Below, in pieces: positions 44,993-55,445 of a stretch of DNA of 64,000 nt (positions are counted from its first letter, which is position 1; each line of letters opens with the position of its first letter). The DNA lies in the NCBI GenBank assembly GCA_002435865.1, contig DIWV01000007.1, positions 115,611 to 179,610 on the forward strand, written 5' to 3'. Source of the DNA: Cloacimonetes bacterium UBA6097 (GTDB lineage Bacteria > Cloacimonadota > Cloacimonadia > Cloacimonadales > Cloacimonadaceae). Both the position numbers and the translations under genes were made by a program. Below the pieces are notes generated by a model. It searched no databases. It saw nothing but the letters and a program-made list of their open reading frames with translations, and had not been told where the DNA came from.

Positions 44993-46219
44993 TTAAAAAC
45001 CGAACCAAGGTCCAACAGTAAATGTTAAACCTTCAAAAGGTGTATCAGGAGAATTCTTTAATTCATAAGATTCGGAATCTGTGTGTTTGACCTTCCAACC
45101 GCTGGTAGGACCGTAGCCATACATATAACCAACTTCACCTCTTAATGCAAGCCAGGAAAGTAAACGAACCATAATTTCAGCTCTTGGCTGAACAAGAATA
45201 TATCCCTTACTCAGCTTAGCATAGGAGTTTGTGGACATAATATCCTGAGTATTTGGATTAGGATCATCATCAGTTGCAACAGGCCAGTTATAATCACCAT
45301 TGGTGTGAACCAGTTCTACCGTATGAGAACCTCCGCCTATCATCAGGCCCACAGATGTGATAATATTCCTCGTAATGGGGATTCTTTTATCAAGTGTCCC
45401 ACCACCAATAAACATATTGTATTTCATGCTGTTGGTATAAGACTCTGTATCTATTACCTCATTAATTTTCTTTGTATCCCAATAAAAATGGAATTGTCCG
45501 CCCAGGAACCAGTTCTTTCCCACATTGCCTTTTCCTCCGAAACCTTGAGTAAGTAATCCGTCTTCCGGGAGTTTGGAAAAGCCTATGGTTTGGACTAATT
45601 CATTAACGTCGTCCATATCAGCAGAGAACCACATTGGTATCCAGGTTCCGCCGCCGCTGCCGCCTGATAAAGCTTTCTTGCCCTGAATTTTCTTTTCAAT
45701 TGTCATTGTTGGAGCTTTGGGCCGGCTGCCAAAAACAAAATCTATCCTTTTTTGTTCACCGGCACGGAAAATTGTAAGCATTACTGCATCTCCCGCACGG
45801 TAAAATGATTTTAACTTATCCAATTCTTTTAGATTAATGACTTTCTTGCTATCAATCTCCATAAGAATATCATCTTCTGCCAACCGATACTGGTAAGCTG
45901 CTGAGTTTGGGACAATACCTGTTATTAAGATACCATAGCTGTTAGGATAATTCAACTCCTGGGCTTTGGAAAAATCCAATTCAGCAGGTATAATACCAAA
46001 AAACGGAGCATCATCAGCTATTTCTTTTTCAGCTTCCATTTGAATATCAAGCTTAAGATTTTGGAGCTCTTCGATATCAGAATCAGACATATCGCCTGTT
46101 TTCTTGATGATGATTGTCTTGTTCCCTTGTTTTAATACTGTCTCATCATCACCTGCAATTAACAATACGGGCAGTAAACATATTAATAAAACTGCCATTA
46201 GTACAAATTTCTTGTTCAT
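44993..46219 (-). CDS. Exported PDZ-domain protein with C-terminal outer-membrane-like region
   Basis: 408 residues. Signal peptide 1-22. An acidic, helical segment (about 45-70), then one PDZ domain (about 72-170; FFGIIPAEL, AYQYRLAEDDILMEIDSKKV), a glycine-rich linker (SGGSGGG) and about 200 residues rich in alternating aromatic and glycine strands that end in PWFGF. A terminal aromatic residue is typical of barrel proteins recognised by BamA. No protease motif. The function is unknown; it may link periplasmic PDZ recognition to the outer membrane. Confidence 0.7.
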   Translation of the reverse strand: MNKKFVLMAVLLICLLPVLLIAGDDETVLKQGNKTIIIKKTGDMSDSDIEELQNLKLDIQMEAEKEIADDAPFFGIIPAELDFSKAQELNYPNSYGILITGIVPNSAAYQYRLAEDDILMEIDSKKVINLKELDKLKSFYRAGDAVMLTIFRAGEQKRIDFVFGSRPKAPTMTIEKKIQGKKALSGGSGGGTWIPMWFSADMDDVNELVQTIGFSKLPEDGLLTQGFGGKGNVGKNWFLGGQFHFYWDTKKINEVIDTESYTNSMKYNMFIGGGTLDKRIPITRNIITSVGLMIGGGSHTVELVHTNGDYNWPVATDDDPNPNTQDIMSTNSYAKLSKGYILVQPRAEIMVRLLSWLALRGEVGYMYGYGPTSGWKVKHTDSESYELKNSPDTPFEGLTFTVGPWFGF

Positions 46220-46548
46220 ATTAACCTCCAGTTATTCTTTAATATTGCAAAGCATGTGCCAATTCTTTTGATTCTGCCAATAGTCTTATTTGTCAACCAA
46301 TTAAGCCTTATTTCCAAGGCGAAGAAAGACGATTACAAATATCATATTGATATAAACGGGCATGTATATTTGTAAAATTGATATTGAAACCATCTGATAA
46401 AAGCATTGCTTTTTAATATGATTGCAAGGTTTAACTTGCAAAGTAATACACTGGAATATGTTGCAAAAACAAATATTGTTTGACAAATTTTGGTATATAA
46501 ATTGCACTTTAATTTAGATATAAAATCCCACAGACAGGAGACAAGTAT
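46220..46548. promoter_or_regulatory. Divergent promoter region of PDZ and M28 genes
   Basis: TTGACA faces both ways: on the minus strand near 46295 for the PDZ gene and on the plus strand at 46480-46485 for the M28 gene. A TTGCAAG-GTTTAA-CTTGCAA palindrome (46422-46441) lies between. -10 boxes are not clear. Confidence 0.45.
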
Positions 46549-49464
46549 ATGAAATATGCAACGACATTTTTTTTGCTTCTCATTATTGCTTCTTTTGCTT
46601 ATGCGCAAAGCTCAAATCAATATCTGATTAAGATTGACCGTGCTGCACTTGGCAAATTTTATGATATAAATGATGCAACTTCTGCTGTTCAGAAATTATC
46701 AATGAAAACAGACATCTTTTATACCAGTAATAATTATATCTTAGCTATTGCAGATGAAGTACTTCTTAGGGAATTCCCCAAGAATATACTAAGCTTGCTG
46801 GATACTTTCCCACCAGAAGACAATTGGTATTTAATAACAAAACTTCCCGAGAGAGCAAACAAAGTTACAACAGATATGGGTATCATTGTTGCAAATTTTG
46901 ACCAGACAATCCTGATAAAGTCAAAACTCAATGAAATTGATTTGAGCAGAACTACAGAAATGCCTTTTGTCAGGATGGATTTCACTCCCATGGTTTTTAA
47001 TAATCTCAGATTGAGGGCTTCAAATCTGCCAAACAGAGTCAATTTTGGAACTTTGCTTGACCAGGTAAATGCAGACAGCATATCATGGTTTATACAACAT
47101 CTGCAGGATTTTGGAACCCGATTTGCCGGAGCAGATAATCGCAGGGGTGTAGCAATTTGGATTAGAGATCAGTTCATTCGCTTTGGAATTACCAATGCAT
47201 ATGTAGACTCCTTTTCAGTACAGGGCTATGACCAGTGGAACGTAGTTGCTACCATCCCCGGGACAATTGCTCCAGATAAATATATTGTGATTGGTGGTCA
47301 TCACGACTCCATTCTTTACGATGGCAATGATCCGATGATAGTTGCACCGGGAGCTGATGATAATGCCAGCGGTACTACTGCAACCCTGGAGATTGCCCGT
47401 GTTATGAAAGCCAATAATTATCAGCCTGAATGCAGTATCAGATTTGTAACATTTGCTGCAGAAGAAGTTGGTTTACACGGTAGTAGATTTCATGCTATGA
47501 CTGCACAGCAACAGACACAGAATATTAAACTCATGATAAATCATGATATGATATCCAATTCTACCCAGAATGCAACCAACTGGTTAGTGAGGATGATGCC
47601 CTACGAAGGTTTTGAAGGTTACACCGGTTATGCGATGAGTGTTGTAGATGCACAAACAACTTTGACACCTTATGCAGGTAATTTAAACAGTGCAGGTAGT
47701 GACAGCTATTCTTTCTGGCTTTATGGTTTCCCTTCGATTTACTTCGCTGAACATGAGTTCAGTCCCTACTATCATTCTATTAATGATGTGGTTGCCAATA
47801 TAAATCCTCTTTATGCAAAAGAAGTTATTAAAGCATCAACAGCTGTCTGTGTGACCTATGACCAGATCCCTTCTCCGGTTGATTATATAGATATTATGGA
47901 TACCGGAACAGGAAATTCCCTGCAGGCAAGCTGGGGTACAGCACTACCGGAATCTGATATAGTATCTTACAAGGTGTATGTAACTGACGATATTAATGTG
48001 ACTCCGGTTGAATATACAACGACAAGTACCACATTTATTATTCCCAATCTTGTTGACGGGACTTATTATTATATCGGTGTAGCAGCTGTTGATAATGATA
48101 ACAATGAAGGCCTTGCACGTTTTGTAACTGAGACACCCCATCTTTTACCTCAAACACCCATTGGTTTTCATGATTCACCAGGTTTTCATACAGTAACTCT
48201 AAACTGGGAACCCAACAATGAACTTGATTTAGCCGGCTACAGAATATACCGTTCGACTTCAATTGACGGCCCATATTCAGAGCTTAATACAACTCCCATA
48301 ACATCAACATCTTACACAGACTCGGAAGTAGCAGATATTGTTTATTATTACTATAAACTTATGGCTGTGGATCTTTCCAGCAATGAAAGCGTTCCTACAG
48401 ATATTATACGTTCCAGGGCAGTAACTCTCAATCAGAGTATCCTGATAGTTGACGAAACCATGAATAACACTGGTAATACTGTCTTTGCTCCAAATGATTT
48501 ATTAAGCGACCAATTTTATGATGATGCAATGCACGATTTCCAATCAGTCCAGTATGATATTGATACACAGCCGACTTTAAAACTTGCTGATATTGGTATT
48601 TATTCGTCAATTCTTTGGCATGGAAATGATTCAGGTAATCTGAATTATCCATATCTGGTAAGAGAAGAAGTTAAGGAATATCTCCAATTGGGAGGTAAAA
48701 TATTGATTAGTTCATACTTCCCTTCCAAAGCTTTTGATAATAACAACAACTATCCATATACTTTTGAAAGTGGAAACTTCCTTTTCGATACCTTCGGAAT
48801 TCAGCAGGTAGCATATAATACGAGTGCAAGATTCAGGTATGCTTTACCTGAGACATCAGGTTTCCCCGCCCTGACAGTTGACAGCCTGAAAACTGTTTTA
48901 CCCTTAGCAGGTCATATCTATAATATCGAATCAATTGGCTCTAATGTGCTTTCACAAAACATCTATTACTATGGATCTGATTATTCAGACTCAACTTCAC
49001 AGGGTATTATGAATGCAATGCCAATCGGAGTATACAATCACCAGGGTGCGGGAGAAAGCGTTGTACTCAGTTTTCCGCTTTACAATATGAAGCAAAATGA
49101 AGTGAGAACCTTAATGTACTATGTCTTTAGCCAGTTATTCGGGGAAACTGTTTCCACTGAGGATGAAAATATCACGCCTTTGTCCGGAATTATTATCACT
49201 AGTGTTTATCCCAATCCCTTCAGCAATCAGCTCAATCTGAACATACGGGGAATTAAGGTTAACAAACCTCTCAAAGCTTCCATGTTTAATATAAAAGGAC
49301 AGAAAATCAAGACATTATTCAACGGAACGACAAAATCAGCAGAACAAAACCTGACCTGGGACGGTAGAGATGAAACCGGAAACTATACGGCGAATTCTAT
49401 CTATTTTATAAAAGTGGAACAGGGCAGCAGGTTTGTAACACAAAAGATTATCAAACTTAAGTAA
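46549..49464 (+). CDS. Secreted M28 aminopeptidase-like metalloprotease with FN3 domains and sorting domain
   Basis: 971 residues. Signal peptide 1-20, N-terminal propeptide-like domain (about 22-160), M28 domain about 165-450 with zinc and catalytic residues His251 and Asp253 (GGHHDS), Asp270 (GADDNASG), Glu305/306 (AAEEVGLHGS) and a late YYHSINDV histidine. Two FN3 domains (about 455-625), a further alpha/beta region (about 630-880) and a sorting domain (SVYPNPFSNQLNL...FNIKGQKI) follow. Releases N-terminal amino acids or cleaves peptides extracellularly. Confidence 0.88.
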   Translation: MKYATTFFLLLIIASFAYAQSSNQYLIKIDRAALGKFYDINDATSAVQKLSMKTDIFYTSNNYILAIADEVLLREFPKNILSLLDTFPPEDNWYLITKLPERANKVTTDMGIIVANFDQTILIKSKLNEIDLSRTTEMPFVRMDFTPMVFNNLRLRASNLPNRVNFGTLLDQVNADSISWFIQHLQDFGTRFAGADNRRGVAIWIRDQFIRFGITNAYVDSFSVQGYDQWNVVATIPGTIAPDKYIVIGGHHDSILYDGNDPMIVAPGADDNASGTTATLEIARVMKANNYQPECSIRFVTFAAEEVGLHGSRFHAMTAQQQTQNIKLMINHDMISNSTQNATNWLVRMMPYEGFEGYTGYAMSVVDAQTTLTPYAGNLNSAGSDSYSFWLYGFPSIYFAEHEFSPYYHSINDVVANINPLYAKEVIKASTAVCVTYDQIPSPVDYIDIMDTGTGNSLQASWGTALPESDIVSYKVYVTDDINVTPVEYTTTSTTFIIPNLVDGTYYYIGVAAVDNDNNEGLARFVTETPHLLPQTPIGFHDSPGFHTVTLNWEPNNELDLAGYRIYRSTSIDGPYSELNTTPITSTSYTDSEVADIVYYYYKLMAVDLSSNESVPTDIIRSRAVTLNQSILIVDETMNNTGNTVFAPNDLLSDQFYDDAMHDFQSVQYDIDTQPTLKLADIGIYSSILWHGNDSGNLNYPYLVREEVKEYLQLGGKILISSYFPSKAFDNNNNYPYTFESGNFLFDTFGIQQVAYNTSARFRYALPETSGFPALTVDSLKTVLPLAGHIYNIESIGSNVLSQNIYYYGSDYSDSTSQGIMNAMPIGVYNHQGAGESVVLSFPLYNMKQNEVRTLMYYVFSQLFGETVSTEDENITPLSGIIITSVYPNPFSNQLNLNIRGIKVNKPLKASMFNIKGQKIKTLFNGTTKSAEQNLTWDGRDETGNYTANSIYFIKVEQGSRFVTQKIIKLK

Positions 49465-49490
49465 AATAGACTTTATCTGAGACGATTATT

Positions 49491-49520
49491 AAAGCCGGCA
49501 CAATTTGCCGGCTTTTTTTT
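49491..49520 (+). terminator. Intrinsic terminator of the M28 gene
   Basis: AAAGCCGGCA paired with TGCCGGCTTT, loop CAATT, followed by T residues; 26 bp after the stop. Confidence 0.95.
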
Positions 49521-49593
49521 CTTTCAGCTATGGTAAACGAGAGTTGTCCGTTTTATTCTCATTTATTCCTTTACCGATTCATGGAAAATTCAA

Positions 49594-49648
49594 GGGAGAT
49601 GCTAGGGTGATCTAAGGGTCGCACCCTTAGATCACCCTAGCATCTCCC
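49594..49648. repeat. Perfect 26-bp-arm palindrome
   Basis: Arms 49594-49619 and 49623-49648 are exactly complementary, with loop CGC. The inner part (GATGCTAGGGTGATCTAAGG+GT) and the downstream flank ATGGATTGAATAA are shared with 14329-14400. It is 75 bp past the M28 terminator, so it is not a terminator for that gene. Confidence 0.95.
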
Positions 49649-49759
49649 TATAATCTCCCATGGATTGAATAAGGTAAAAGACAGGGCAATATGATAAGAA
49701 TGCTGGAACTGGTGGGTGAAAGTATTATATCGGATATGAATGTAATTAAAGCATAAATC

Positions 49760-49787
49760 TTGACACTATGCTGTATTGCGATATTAA
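49760..49787 (+). promoter_or_regulatory. Promoter of the flavoprotein gene
   Basis: TTGACA (49760-49765), 16-bp spacer, TATTAA (49782-49787); start near 49794, about 50 bp before the ATG at 49846. Confidence 0.5.
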
Positions 49788-49845
49788 AGATTTATCTTAT
49801 TTAGCAGAATAACGCTGCAATTAAAATATTAAAGGTGCAAAAGTA

Positions 49846-51066
49846 ATGAATTCATTTGAACAGCAAGATGTTATCGTTATCGGTGGTGGACCTGCAGGTC
49901 TTTCTGCAGCTAAAGCAGCAGCCTCCAAAGGATTAAGCGTATTATTGCTGGAAAAAAGCCTGGAGATAGGTTATCCTGTACATACAAGTGGCGGAAGCTG
50001 GACAAAAGAATTAACAGAACTGGGAATCCCTAATAAATATATACATCCGATTTTTCACTTGGATGTACTGAGCGATAATGCAAAATTCACCATAGATTAC
50101 ACAAAATCCGAAATCTGTATCATCGACATCAGGGGTGTTTATCAGCATCTGGCAGAAGAAGCATCGCTTGCCGGAGGGGTAATATTAACCAATACAATTG
50201 CCAGGGAACCTATTTATGAAAACGGGAAATTATGCGGTGTAAAAGCAGTCCGGAATGGTAAACTGGTAGAATATAAAGCTAAAATGCTTATCGATGCCAG
50301 CGGATTCAGCAGTGCAATTGTAAGAAAGATGGGTATAGAAAAAAAGAACGTGAGTTATGGCAATGGAGCAGAATATGAAATTATAACCAATTCCTGGCAG
50401 CAGGATAAAACAGCAATAATGTTAGGTTCAACCTTTTCTCCCGTAGGTTATGCCTGGGTTTTTCCCTATGGCGAAAACAGGGTGAGGGTTGGAATTGGAG
50501 TTGTTGCACCTAAGAGCATGGCAAATCCTCTGGAGTTACTGGAAAATTACATGAATACAAACCATGAAATCACTCGTCAGTTAAAGCCTTATAGTATTCT
50601 GGAAGTTCATCTGGGTGCTGTACCCAATTCAGGGTATATCGAAAAGTCTTATGCAGATAATCTTATGATTGTGGGAGATGCAGCGGGTCAGGTGCTTGGT
50701 ATAGCGGGAGAAGGAATCCGCCTGGCTTTGGATATCGGCAGAATGGCAGGAGAAACCGCTGCCAATGCAATTAAAGAGCAAGATACTTCAGAACGGTTTC
50801 TAAAGCAATACGAAACCCTCTGGAAAAAGAAATACGGACTCAGTATAAACTTAAATCATGCCATGAATGAGATTATTACTAATTACTCTGATGCTAAATG
50901 GGATAAAGTTATATCCATTATGAAAGATGTGGACCCTGATATAATTCTGGCTTTGATGAAAGGCAATTTTGATATGAAACTCGTTTCTATGATTCTGACC
51001 AGAAATCCAGGTTTGTTTGCCTACAATGCAATAAAAATGCTCAGGAAGACTATCTCAGGTAAATAG
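49846..51066 (+). CDS. Geranylgeranyl-reductase-family FAD-dependent oxidoreductase
   Basis: 406 residues. The FAD-binding Rossmann motif VIVIGGGPAGLSAAKAAA (about 9-26) and the later FAD motif NLMIVGDAAGQVLGIAGEGI (about 275-294) mark the geranylgeranyl reductase / digeranylgeranylglycerophospholipid reductase family, with YAWVFPYGENRVRVGIG between. Members reduce prenyl chains of quinones, pigments or lipids. The only cytoplasmic metabolic gene in the secreted-protein island, in its own transcription unit. The MEP genes ispD and ispF elsewhere in the window supply precursors in principle. Substrate unknown. Confidence 0.85.
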   Translation: MNSFEQQDVIVIGGGPAGLSAAKAAASKGLSVLLLEKSLEIGYPVHTSGGSWTKELTELGIPNKYIHPIFHLDVLSDNAKFTIDYTKSEICIIDIRGVYQHLAEEASLAGGVILTNTIAREPIYENGKLCGVKAVRNGKLVEYKAKMLIDASGFSSAIVRKMGIEKKNVSYGNGAEYEIITNSWQQDKTAIMLGSTFSPVGYAWVFPYGENRVRVGIGVVAPKSMANPLELLENYMNTNHEITRQLKPYSILEVHLGAVPNSGYIEKSYADNLMIVGDAAGQVLGIAGEGIRLALDIGRMAGETAANAIKEQDTSERFLKQYETLWKKKYGLSINLNHAMNEIITNYSDAKWDKVISIMKDVDPDIILALMKGNFDMKLVSMILTRNPGLFAYNAIKMLRKTISGK

Positions 51067-51394
51067 TCGCAGCATTGTTATATATTTACATCAGTTTCGC
51101 TTGCAATTGAACCAAAACAATAGTTAATTTTAATCAAATACTATTGAATCAGGTAAGCACATTTAGTGTTTAACAGCTTGATAATAAGCCAATTACAATT
51201 AGATAAACAGATTTATATACTCCAAATTGAAACAATTGGCTTATCTATTGCATAGATATTTATCAGATAAAACAAAGGATACAAAACATGCATAGTTATA
51301 AATTATTAATATTGGCAAAAGGTACACTCTTAAACAATTCGAGTTTCATTAATAAACATACTGTAAAAAATCTACTGAAAAATTAGGAAATTGT
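51067..51394. other. AT-rich intergenic region before the M6-C25 series
   Basis: Contains an 11-bp inverted repeat ATAAGCCAATT (51184-51194) / AATTGGCTTAT (51234-51244) with a 39-bp spacer, and a 32-codon frame (51288-51386) with AAAGGA before its ATG that I do not consider supported. No clear promoter recognised. Confidence 0.5.
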
Positions 51395-54300
51395 ATGCAG
51401 ATAAAATTAAAATCTTTAATCCTTGGAGTGATCCTGCTCATTCTCTCCGGAGCATTATTTGGAGCTTATCTAACATTTGAACCACAGGAAGTATTCCAGC
51501 CGAATGGTACTAAACTTGATTTGTTTGCTACAGGTGATGAATATTATAACTGGATGCACGATAAAGATGGATATACAATAAAGCAAAATGACAAGGGATG
51601 GTATGTCTATCTGGATAAAGGCTCCGGGGATGAACTGATTTTTACCAACCTGATTGTTGGCGTAGATAATCCTATAGAAAGCAACCTCGTCCCCTGGACT
51701 AATATTACCCCCCGGAAGATGGGTGAAATCAGGGAAAGTGCACAGAGCCAGATGCGCGAGATAAATAATGGTCGTGCTCCAACAATTGGTACAATTAATA
51801 ATCTTGTGGTCTTTATCCGCTTTTCTGACCAGTCAGAATTCGGGCAGACTATTTCCACATATAGTTCTATGTTCAATGGTACAACAGGTAATACTATGCA
51901 GAATTACTTTAAGGAAGCATCTTACGACCAATTGAACATAAGTACGACCTTTTATCCCACTCCTTCTACAATGGTTGTTTCCTGGCAGGACACAGCACAT
52001 TCAAGAAATTATTTTGTCCCATATGATGCTTCTACTAATCCCATTGGTTATAATGGAGACATACAACGTACAACACGGGAGCATTCCCTGCTTGTTGATG
52101 CAGTTAATGGTATCAGCTCACAGGTTCCTGCAGGGCTGAACCTTGACGGAGATAACGATGGTAGAGTAGATAATGTCTGCTTTATTATCCAGGGTGCAAC
52201 AACAGCCTGGGCAACTTTACTCTGGCCGCACAGATGGTCATTATATTCATATACAGTCAACATCAACGGAAAACGGGTTTATGATTACAACTTTCAGCTT
52301 TCAAATTCTCTTGCATCCAGTGGTGTAGGAGTTTTATGTCATGAGATGTTCCATTCTCTTGGAGCACCGGATTTGTATCATTACAGTTATGACGGCTTTA
52401 CTCCTGTTGGCGGTTGGGATATTATGCAAAGTAATTACAATCCTCCACAACACATGAGTGCTTATATGAAATACAAATACGGGCACTGGATTTCATCAAT
52501 TCCCGAGTTATATACAAATGGAACATATACTCTTAACCCACTGACTTCATCGACAGGGCAGTGTTATAGAATTAATTCGCCCAATTCTGCTTCGCAGCAT
52601 TTTGTAGTGGAGTTCAGAAAAAAGACGGGAACCTTTGAAAATAGCCTGCCAGGCACGGGAATGATTATTTATCGTATTGATCCATCAGAAAATGGTAATG
52701 CCGATGGTCCTCCGGATGAAGTTTATGCCTTTAGATTAAATGGTTCTCCCACTGTAAACGGGACGATTAACTCTGCAACTTTCAGTGCTGAAACAGGCAG
52801 GACATCTTTTAACAATACAACAAATCCCTATTGTTTTCTGCAGGATGGGACTCTGGGCGACATTTCCATTTCATCTGTTGGCAGTTCAGCCGGATCAACG
52901 ATATCTTTTTATTATAATGTTGATAATCCACCTCTTAATCTGACAGCAGAATTGGAAAGCGGAACTGTTGTATTAAACTGGCAAAGTCCTGTTTCTGGAA
53001 CACCTGACAGTTACAAGATTTACCGTGATGGCGGATATCTGGACACAACGACAAACCTGAATTATACTGATACTAATGTAGTTTTAAACAATTCGTACAC
53101 ATACTATGTTACTGCTATGTTTTCTAATCCCACTTCAGAAACAACTGCTTCAAATTCTGTTAATGTAACGGTACAAAATATACCAAAAATAACAATCGGA
53201 ACCGGTACAGCAACCGGGCAAAGTCTGCCTATGGAGCCTTTTTACGGGTATACTTATTCTCAATCCATATATCTGCAGTCAGAAATAAATATTGCCAATA
53301 ATTGTATTAAAAAAATTTCCTGGCAATACAATGGGAACAGTGCCTGGACAGATGCCATAAAAATCTATATGGGGCATACATCACTAACCTCAATCGCCAG
53401 TACATCAAGCTGGATTCCGCAGGCAAATCTCACACAGGTTTATGATGGCAATATTACAACTACAACAACTTCAGGATGGATAACAATAACATTGGATACA
53501 CCATTTTACTATAATAATACGCAAAATCTTGTTATAGCAGTAGATGAAAATACATCAGGGTATCATTCAAGCTCAGATGAGTTTTATTGCACATCGGTTA
53601 CGGGAAACAGAAGCATCCGTTATTATAGTGATTCCACAAATCCCAATCCCGCTTCTCCACCAACAGGAACTCTGAAAACTTACATACCCAATACCATGTT
53701 GACCTTTGACATAAGCCCTCTTATATCTGTTAGCCCGGGAAGTTTAAGCTATGGTAACGTCTATATAGGTTTAACACCAAGTCATGATTTTACTATTACC
53801 AATGATGGCGGAGGAACCTTATCAGGCAATATTACGACTCCTGCCGGGTATTCTGTATCAATTGCTGCAAGAGCGACTGAAGATGCTGATATCAGGACTG
53901 TTAAGCATGACAGGAATGTTCTAGAGTATTCATTAACAGGAGGGCAGAGTCAGATATTTACATTAGTATTCACACCTGCTTTAGCCCAAGTATACAATGG
54001 GAATGTAATTATTACCAGTTCTGACCCTGATAATCCCACTTATAATCTGGCAGTAACCGGAACAGGGGTAACACCGGTGTTTAATGCACCCACGTCTGTA
54101 ATTGCTACAGTTTATCATACAGCAGTTAACTTAAGCTGGGCTGTTCCAGTCGGAAGCTCAGGAACACTGGCTGGTTACAAGGTATATCGCAACAACATTC
54201 TTATAACACCAACACCTATTACAGAGACAAGTTTTTCCAATACAGGTCTTACAAATGGCACATCTTATCCCTATTATGTGAAAGCAGTATATACAAATCC

Positions 54301-55375
54301 TGCCGGAGAATCAGCAAATTCTGAAACAGTTAACGCTATTCCGGTACCTCTTCCTCCTCAAAACCTATCCGGGAGTGAAGGTAATCATACCGCTGCCTTA
54401 ACCTGGCAGGCACCAGCTTTGGGAACACCTGCTTATTACAAAATATTCAGGAATAGTGTTTTTATCCAAAATCAAACAGAAACAACCTATATAGACAGCA
54501 ATCTGGTTAATGGAGTTTCATACACTTATTTCATCGTAGCTTATTACGATAATCCTGTAGCGCAATCAGCAGCTTCAAATACGATAAGTGTTATGCCAAA
54601 TCCTGTAGTTGTAATTACAGTTGCTTCAGGATCTGTAATAAGCCAGGGATTACCTATGGAGCCTTATCAGGGCTACACATATTCTCAGTCTATTTACCTT
54701 CAAAGTGAGATTAATCACTCTAATGATGAAATTAACAGGTTATATTGGTACTTTGGAGGAGGAACAGTTTTTACTGATGCAATAAAGATTTACATGGGGC
54801 ATACAGATTTATCCGCTTTTCCCAGTAACAGCAGTTGGATCCCGTTTGACAATTTAACCTTGGTTTATGACGGTTCTATAACAACAACTCAAACACCCGG
54901 GTGGATTGAAATCATACTAACCACTCCGTTTGAGTATAATAATACCCAAAATCTGGTGATTGCTGTCGACGAAAATACCAGTAACAGGCATGCAGATACG
55001 GACGAATTCTATTGTAATGCAGTTGGAACAAACAGAAGTATCGTCTTTTACAGTCTTTTTACTAATCCAAATCCTGCTTCACCGCCAACGACAGGTACTA
55101 ATCTCATTACCAGGGCGTCCGTTCCCAATTTGAAGCTGCATATGACTTTTACTGATATCGTAATACCTGCTATTCCCGTCCCGCACATAAGTGTAGTATC
55201 AGAAGAGATATGCATAACCTGGGAAGCTATTACAAATGCGGTCGCATATAAAGTTTATAAATCTGAATCTGTCAATGGAGAATTTCAATTAATTTCTACG
55301 GTGATTGAGCCGATATTCTTATACTCAACAATAAGTAACGAGGCTTTTTATAAAATTGTAGCTGTATTTGATTAA
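51395..55375 (+). CDS. Secreted M6 (immune-inhibitor-A-type) metalloprotease, copy 1
   Basis: 1326 residues. Signal peptide 1-24, N-terminal domain about 25-130 (FATGDEYYNWMHDKDGYTI), M6 domain about 130-505 with the zinc site HEMFHSLGAPD (His316 onward). FN3 (about 508-590), an unnamed shared module (about 599-773), an HYDIN/choice-of-anchor-D-like domain (about 775-905), two FN3 repeats (about 910-1070), a second shared module (about 1074-1252) and a terminal FN3-like domain ending YKIVAVFD follow. No NPFNP sorting domain. Opens the M6-C25-M6-C25 series; 70 bp to the next gene. Confidence 0.88.
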   Translation: MQIKLKSLILGVILLILSGALFGAYLTFEPQEVFQPNGTKLDLFATGDEYYNWMHDKDGYTIKQNDKGWYVYLDKGSGDELIFTNLIVGVDNPIESNLVPWTNITPRKMGEIRESAQSQMREINNGRAPTIGTINNLVVFIRFSDQSEFGQTISTYSSMFNGTTGNTMQNYFKEASYDQLNISTTFYPTPSTMVVSWQDTAHSRNYFVPYDASTNPIGYNGDIQRTTREHSLLVDAVNGISSQVPAGLNLDGDNDGRVDNVCFIIQGATTAWATLLWPHRWSLYSYTVNINGKRVYDYNFQLSNSLASSGVGVLCHEMFHSLGAPDLYHYSYDGFTPVGGWDIMQSNYNPPQHMSAYMKYKYGHWISSIPELYTNGTYTLNPLTSSTGQCYRINSPNSASQHFVVEFRKKTGTFENSLPGTGMIIYRIDPSENGNADGPPDEVYAFRLNGSPTVNGTINSATFSAETGRTSFNNTTNPYCFLQDGTLGDISISSVGSSAGSTISFYYNVDNPPLNLTAELESGTVVLNWQSPVSGTPDSYKIYRDGGYLDTTTNLNYTDTNVVLNNSYTYYVTAMFSNPTSETTASNSVNVTVQNIPKITIGTGTATGQSLPMEPFYGYTYSQSIYLQSEINIANNCIKKISWQYNGNSAWTDAIKIYMGHTSLTSIASTSSWIPQANLTQVYDGNITTTTTSGWITITLDTPFYYNNTQNLVIAVDENTSGYHSSSDEFYCTSVTGNRSIRYYSDSTNPNPASPPTGTLKTYIPNTMLTFDISPLISVSPGSLSYGNVYIGLTPSHDFTITNDGGGTLSGNITTPAGYSVSIAARATEDADIRTVKHDRNVLEYSLTGGQSQIFTLVFTPALAQVYNGNVIITSSDPDNPTYNLAVTGTGVTPVFNAPTSVIATVYHTAVNLSWAVPVGSSGTLAGYKVYRNNILITPTPITETSFSNTGLTNGTSYPYYVKAVYTNPAGESANSETVNAIPVPLPPQNLSGSEGNHTAALTWQAPALGTPAYYKIFRNSVFIQNQTETTYIDSNLVNGVSYTYFIVAYYDNPVAQSAASNTISVMPNPVVVITVASGSVISQGLPMEPYQGYTYSQSIYLQSEINHSNDEINRLYWYFGGGTVFTDAIKIYMGHTDLSAFPSNSSWIPFDNLTLVYDGSITTTQTPGWIEIILTTPFEYNNTQNLVIAVDENTSNRHADTDEFYCNAVGTNRSIVFYSLFTNPNPASPPTTGTNLITRASVPNLKLHMTFTDIVIPAIPVPHISVVSEEICITWEAITNAVAYKVYKSESVNGEFQLISTVIEPIFLYSTISNEAFYKIVAVFD

Positions 55376-55445
55376 CCTGTTTTTCATTAAATAAATTCTT
55401 TAGATAATTAATAAGTAATTAACTGCTTATACAAGGAGACTAAAC

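Noticed and set aside
51288..51386. 32-codon frame with AAAGGA before its ATG
   Set aside because: Short, AT-rich, no recognisable features; possible by chance in this composition.
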